A DNA stretch of 64,000 nucleotides. It comes from Narthecium ossifragum. Taxonomy: Eukaryota; Streptophyta; Magnoliopsida; Dioscoreales; Nartheciaceae. Within the stretch, counting starts at the first letter, position 1. Every line of letters begins with the position of its first letter. The stretch is taken from assembly GCA_963920575.1 (NCBI GenBank), contig OY986970.1, positions 759,001 through 823,000 of the forward strand. Reading direction: 5' to 3'. The translations under genes and the position numbers were made by a program. The notes beneath the pieces are model-generated. The model was not told the origin of the DNA. It did not search any database and saw nothing but the letters and a program-made list of their open reading frames with translations. This document shows positions 59,282-64,000 of this stretch, piece after piece.

Positions 59282-61138
59282 GAAATCTAGGGTTAGCGAA
59301 ACCCGAGCGCAAGAAGAAGAAGCGTCGAATTCGGTGGATCTCCTCCGGAATCGCGCGGATAGCGGGGATTTTAGAATTAGGAATAGTATTATAGAGGAGA
59401 GGAGAAGAGAGGAGAGAGAGGTTTTTGGCTTCGGGAGCAAAGAGACCTTGCAGGTGACTTTAGAGTAATGCCTGAAACATTTATATAAAGGGACCTGGAT
59501 TTGAACGATTTCACGAAAATGCCATACTTGCGGCATGACCGTTATTAGGTTTTTATTTCATCATTTTGTCACAAATTCAAGCATTTACGATAGAATTAGC
59601 AATTTAAACCCGTTAGTGGATTAAAAGATTATAGTTTAATATCAGATTGGTTCCTTGAAATTGACTAAATTTAATAGTAGTGATTTTTGACAATATTATT
59701 ATAGTCCTCAAAACACAAAGTATTTCTGATTCAGTCTTTTGGTCATCTCTTGTTCGTTTTTTTAAGGTACTAAAATGATTAAAATATAAGTTTTGGATGA
59801 GGCACGTTATTTTCTAATTAAATGTGAGAATCAAATGAAATAAAAGTAAGGGCCTGATCAAAGTATTGGGCCAAGAACTTTTGCTCCGGATGGGCTTGGG
59901 ATTGACCTTGCCATTTGCGATGGTGCAGGCCGGCCCGGCCCAACACACTGAAATCAAACGTGGCCCGAACCCGTCCCGAGCCCAGATCTGATCAGGTGTT
60001 GTTCATTAATCTATCACTCGCCTTCTTATTCCACTCTTATCAATGAACTTGTTTGTTTTCAATTCTAAGATAATTGGAGGATTATTCAAGTTTGTTCACA
60101 AGATGTAGAATTACCAATATTTGAGTAAGAAAATGTGAAACTGTAACCCAATTATAAGTAGAAAACTTGTATGATTTTTTTGCAAGTATTTGGTTGGAGT
60201 AATGAAGGGGAAGAGAAGGTGGATGAGAGAGAGCTAGAACTTGGATAAGAGAGAGCTATTGTTTTCAAAGACATGAGAGAAAAGAATGAGAAATTATCAT
60301 CTAAGGGCCATTTGGATTGAGGATAAATAGGATAAGTATGTATAAATCTTGTTTATGCATCCAAACATTTTTCTCTAAATCTTACATTTTTTTCTCTAAA
60401 TCCTACATGACTAGCTTTGATGCTTACATAACTTTTAGGACCCGTTTGGATTGAGTATAAGTGTGCATAAGCCCCATTTATGCATCCAAATACTTTATCC
60501 ACAATCTTGCATAACTACATTTAATACTTGCATAACTTTTACTTTATCCAACATACAAACTTATCACATCCTCGATCCAAACGGGCCCTTATTTTATCCA
60601 CTATATAAAGTTACAAACTTATCACATCTTCAATTTAAACGGACCCTTATTCATAATCTTACATAACTATCTTTAATGTCTGCATAACTTTTACTTTATC
60701 CAACATACAAACCTATCATATCTTCAATCTAAACGGACCCTTAGTATGCATAAACCTCATTTATGTATCCGAATACTTTATTCATAATCTTACATAACTA
60801 TTTTTAATTTTTACCTGACTTTTACTTTATCCACTAAACAAACTTATCATATACTCAATCCAAAGAGGCTCTTAATCTGTGACACGAGGATAGTTCTTTG
60901 AGAGCAGCCGGAAAATAAAGATCAGATTATCTGCAACAGTGAAAAGTGTATGTTGTAAGATTTCAATAATATTTTTCCCTTGGTTCCAATGGAACAACAT
61001 ACATGACTGATGAGTGATGAGCTATTGTTTTGCAGCAGTAGAGAACATCACTGTATTCGGAAAACCCTGCAACTGCTGCACTACATTTGCTTCAAGAATA
61101 CTCTACTGTCAGTCCACATACTGAGTGAGGAAAAAAGA
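59282..61138. other. Intergenic DNA with degenerate repeats
   Basis: No supported gene. The rest of the coatomer promoter lies up to about 59500. 60300-60875 holds repeated units, listed separately. The 3' untranslated region of the SULTR gene probably occupies the last few hundred bases. Confidence 0.5.
60306..60875. repeat. Degenerate tandem units of a MITE-like sequence
   Basis: Three to four copies of a block with CATTTATGCATCCAAATACT, CATAACTTTTACTTTATCCA and CAAACTTATCACATC, with CCGTTTGGATTGAG or its complement CAATCCAAACGGGCC at unit ends. The alternation suggests repeated insertion or internal duplication of one MITE family. Confidence 0.7.
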
Positions 61139-61377
61139 CTACGCTTCCCCTACTTTGTGTGTTGCTTCCTGCAGGGCAAAATGGCAGGCCGCAATCGCGT
61201 CTTTGATGGAGAGAAACACCCATTCCGATCCAATGGCGTCGATGAAGTTGGAAAATACTAACTTCTGCACAACAGCTGATCTAGGATTGTTTATTCCTAT
61301 CTGAAAAATTGTAGGAAAGGGTACGTTAGATTCATCAGTAGAAACATCAGAAAGTTGTCATTCTTTTTCAAGTATGT

Positions 61378-61427
<50 letters not shown>

Positions 61428-63766
61428 TACCTTGATCCCTCTTTTGTCTAGGCTTTTACGAACTTCATGTAACATTCCGATGCCAGTATTGTCGATGGTG
61501 GTGACTCCTATATATAGTCACAAAACTTGATATATATGACTTAAGCTTTTGAGACAATTGGTAATTTAATGTAACGTGACAAATAACTGGACCGGAACTA
61601 AAGACTCACCGCTCATGTCGAGTATGACATACTGCAAATCATCTCCCTTTTTACACGAAGATTTCTCTTCATCCTCCACCCATCTTGAGATCCTAGGATG
61701 ACATCAAAAGAAAACAAGGTTTAATTACAGCTCCATATGTATATATTAATCACTGAAGGTAAGATGAAGAACAATTACGATCGAGACATATGTTCAAGTT
61801 ACCTTTCTCTTAGATAGCCAGCGTTGGCGAAATAGATAGAAGAACCCATTTGCAGGATTAAAATGCCGGATAGGATGGACGAATCCGGGTACTGCTCTAC
61901 ATCGCAGTACACCTCTGTTCCTCCTACTTTTCCAAGCTTGTATGTCGTTGGTCTAGCTACATCTAACAGTACTCTTAGTACTGATAAGCCCACCTGTTAA
62001 ACAAACTATTTATTATTACGTATACTCTCAACTTAGATGCATTAATTAATAAAGGCAGCATGAAGTTTTCAGATAAAATCTATATGGAAAACTAAGAAGA
62101 CAGGAAAAGCAATGCAAGGGAGGGAGGTTCTCACTGACAAAACGAGACCAGTAACCATGTTGAAGAAGAGAACACCAATGAAAGCAGCCATGCAGATAAC
62201 GAAGTCAAACTTGTCCACCTTGAAGAGATGCCGGGCCTCATGGTACTCAATCAGACCGATCATGGCGACGATGATGATCGCGGAGAGTGCCACCAGAGGT
62301 GTGTACTTGAAAAGAGGAGCCAAGAACAGCAAGACCAACATCATGCAAATCGACATCACGACGTTTGACATTGGCGTCCTGCATCCGGCATGGAAATTTA
62401 CTGCTGATTTCGAGAATGGCCCTGAAACAAAAGTTACTTCAGTATGATTGTTCCATGAAAGTAGAAGTACAATGTCACGATGTCATCAACGAAAGAGGCC
62501 AATTTGGAAAGGAGAAAAGCTCACCAGTGGTAAGATAGCAAGAAGTGAAAGAGCCAACTATGTTCATGATCCCAAAAGCGATCATCTCCTTGTTGCCATC
62601 TATCTGTTGATTCTTCAACAATGCAAGACTCCTCCCAACTGCTATCCCTTCCTACTTGAGTAAAACACCAATGGCAACACAACCATTTTTTGGTATCAGT
62701 TACCGAAGAACACATTAAAGGAAGGTCACATGAATAGAGTAAGGCTTAATGTGGTATCTTACAGCTAGTGCTAAGAAACCAGAGATCAGCCCTGCTTTCA
62801 TGGCAACTGTGAGATACTGAGGCTGGAACTTCAGATTGTCTATGGAAATTGGATTAAGTCCTTTCTTTAAAGGGCCAACCTGTTCGGATTGTAGTATAGG
62901 AGAATAAGCATCATACAAAAGAACAAAATGTGAAGAATGAGGGGGAAAAAAGAAATTATATTAGGCGATGATTAAATTACTGGATCACAAAAATTTCAGC
63001 AAAAATTAGTGTACCAACTTTGTCAACAAAGGAAACGATTTTCTTTAGTCATCACCACTGACACTTTGCTGACTTAGCTCAATATGACTATATATATCAC
63101 AAAATCATCATGACTTGTTGGTCTTCGCCTTTCAAATATCAACTTCTTTTAATGAATGCATACCATCTCAGAAGACAGTTTCATGTGAAAATTCGTAAAA
63201 ACAAGGTTAAATTGATTCACCTTTGTTGATATTTGGTTCATTTTACCCATAAAAGTAAAGTAACAGGGATGAACAATCCAGAAAAGTCATAAGCTGGGCC
63301 CTTCTTTGAAGAAAAAAAAAAAGGGAAATGAAGAAGAAAAGGCAAAGAACAGAAAAGATTGGCTTTTTTTACTGCATTTGATCCGAAAGTGAAAATTCTT
63401 CCGATAATAAACGATAGTGAAATTCTTCCAACAATACCCAAAATCGACGATAAACAATAGAATGAGCAACTCGAGAAGGAGGGGACTTACAATTGGGACC
63501 CCATGATCCTCTGCATGAGTGACATAAGCAAAAACACATCCGAATATTACCACAAGCAAAGGAGAGATTGCTGACATCCAGAACAATCTTGGGAGTTTTG
63601 TTTTCTGCGATAAATCCAGGAAAAACATCAATAAGTACGACAATCAAAGTACTGTCATCCATAATTTAGAACTTCATGGCTAGGTGAATTCTCCACTTAC
63701 CAGATGCCTGGTAAAAAGTAGGAACAGGAGGAAGCATATGCCAAGAACTGCACTCTGCCATCTCCA
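61139..63766 (-). CDS. Sulfate transporter family protein, SULTR3 type (5' part beyond window)
   Basis: Nine exons visible, all in phase: 63701-63766, 63491-63604, 62763-62879, 62525-62651, 62135-62421, 61803-61993, 61610-61692, 61431-61507 and 61139-61300, giving 407 residues. SULTR proteins are usually about 650 residues, so roughly 240 N-terminal residues lie right of the window. Seen are the later membrane segments ([54 protein letters not shown]), then the STAS domain ([48 protein letters not shown]) with its usual DxSGV...D core. The end is HKVGEA and stop at 61139. Similarity of the [13 protein letters not shown] and [14 protein letters not shown] blocks suggests the SULTR3;5 branch, but substrate (sulfate or phosphate) cannot be read from sequence. 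Plasma, plastid or vacuolar location is open. Confidence 0.92.
61377..61425. repeat. TA microsatellite in a SULTR intron
   Basis: About 24 TA units, directly next to the splice donor of the exon 61431-61507 (a few bases into the intron). Confidence 0.9.
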
Positions 63767-64000
63767 CTGAATTAAAAGAAACCAAACGTTTACGCGAATA
63801 AATCTATGAAAGGTATCATTAAAACAAGATTCTACACTCCTAATGCTACTTTAATTTGATAGATAATCTGGAGAGTAACAGTAACTTGGTTGTTTCCTAT
63901 GAAGCATACATAGTACATCACTATTCAGCTCAATCATAGAACTAAAATACTCTTTTTGGCCGCCCAAAGCCAGGTCAAAAATACCAACTTAAAAAAAGAA
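63767..64000 (-). other. Intron of the SULTR gene
   Basis: AT-rich, no exon seen; the next upstream exon must lie beyond the right edge. Confidence 0.6.

Overview
The window is nuclear DNA of a flowering plant. Genes have many exons with GT/AG borders, and the products include an LRR-extensin, an ArfGAP of the AGD14 type, SULTR and ALMT transporters and thionin-like secreted peptides. The mobile elements (Mutator-like, hAT-like, TRIM) are of plant type. A non-grass monocot is my best guess, but the species cannot be fixed from sequence alone. Exon borders below were read by eye: donor and acceptor, reading phase, and fit to the known protein family.

Layout. 1-6.2 kb, minus strand: an AGD14-like ArfGAP gene running off the left edge. 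7.08-14.12 kb: a complete Mutator-like element (MULE) with 96-bp terminal inverted repeats, two convergent decayed genes, and a 757-bp TRIM retroelement nested inside. 14.7-15.7 kb: two fold-back elements. 16.2-31.7 kb: an array of small secreted 12-cysteine thionin-like genes (six intact, one broken, at least two relics). It is interrupted by a 3' fragment of an ALMT gene (17.5-18.1 kb), the housekeeping gene FCF1 (18.5-21.0 kb, minus) and an orphan leader-like region (21.1-22.3 kb). The right half of the array is a segmental duplication whose two copies have lost different members. 35.1-37.6 kb, plus: a SWIM zinc-finger protein related to MULE transposases; a damaged piece of it lies at 29.0 kb. 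40.8-43.7 kb, minus: an LRR-extensin. 44.7-46.0 kb: a hAT-like non-autonomous element. 48.4-59.2 kb, minus: coatomer beta-prime in 24 coding exons. 61.1-63.8 kb, minus: the 3' part of a SULTR3-type transporter that runs off the right edge.

No operon or joint pathway links these genes. The housekeeping genes (ArfGAP, FCF1, coatomer) are independent loci. ArfGAP and coatomer beta-prime both belong to COPI/Arf vesicle biology, but their presence in one window is probably chance. The accessory biology is the thionin-like array, which looks like a birth-and-death cluster, and the transposon block beside it. I saw no tRNA or rRNA gene and no CRISPR array. I found no clear case of an entirely new system; the most unusual items are the 12-cysteine array with reciprocal gene loss, the MULE with two transition-type stop codons, and the two in-phase orphan exons downstream of the coatomer gene.
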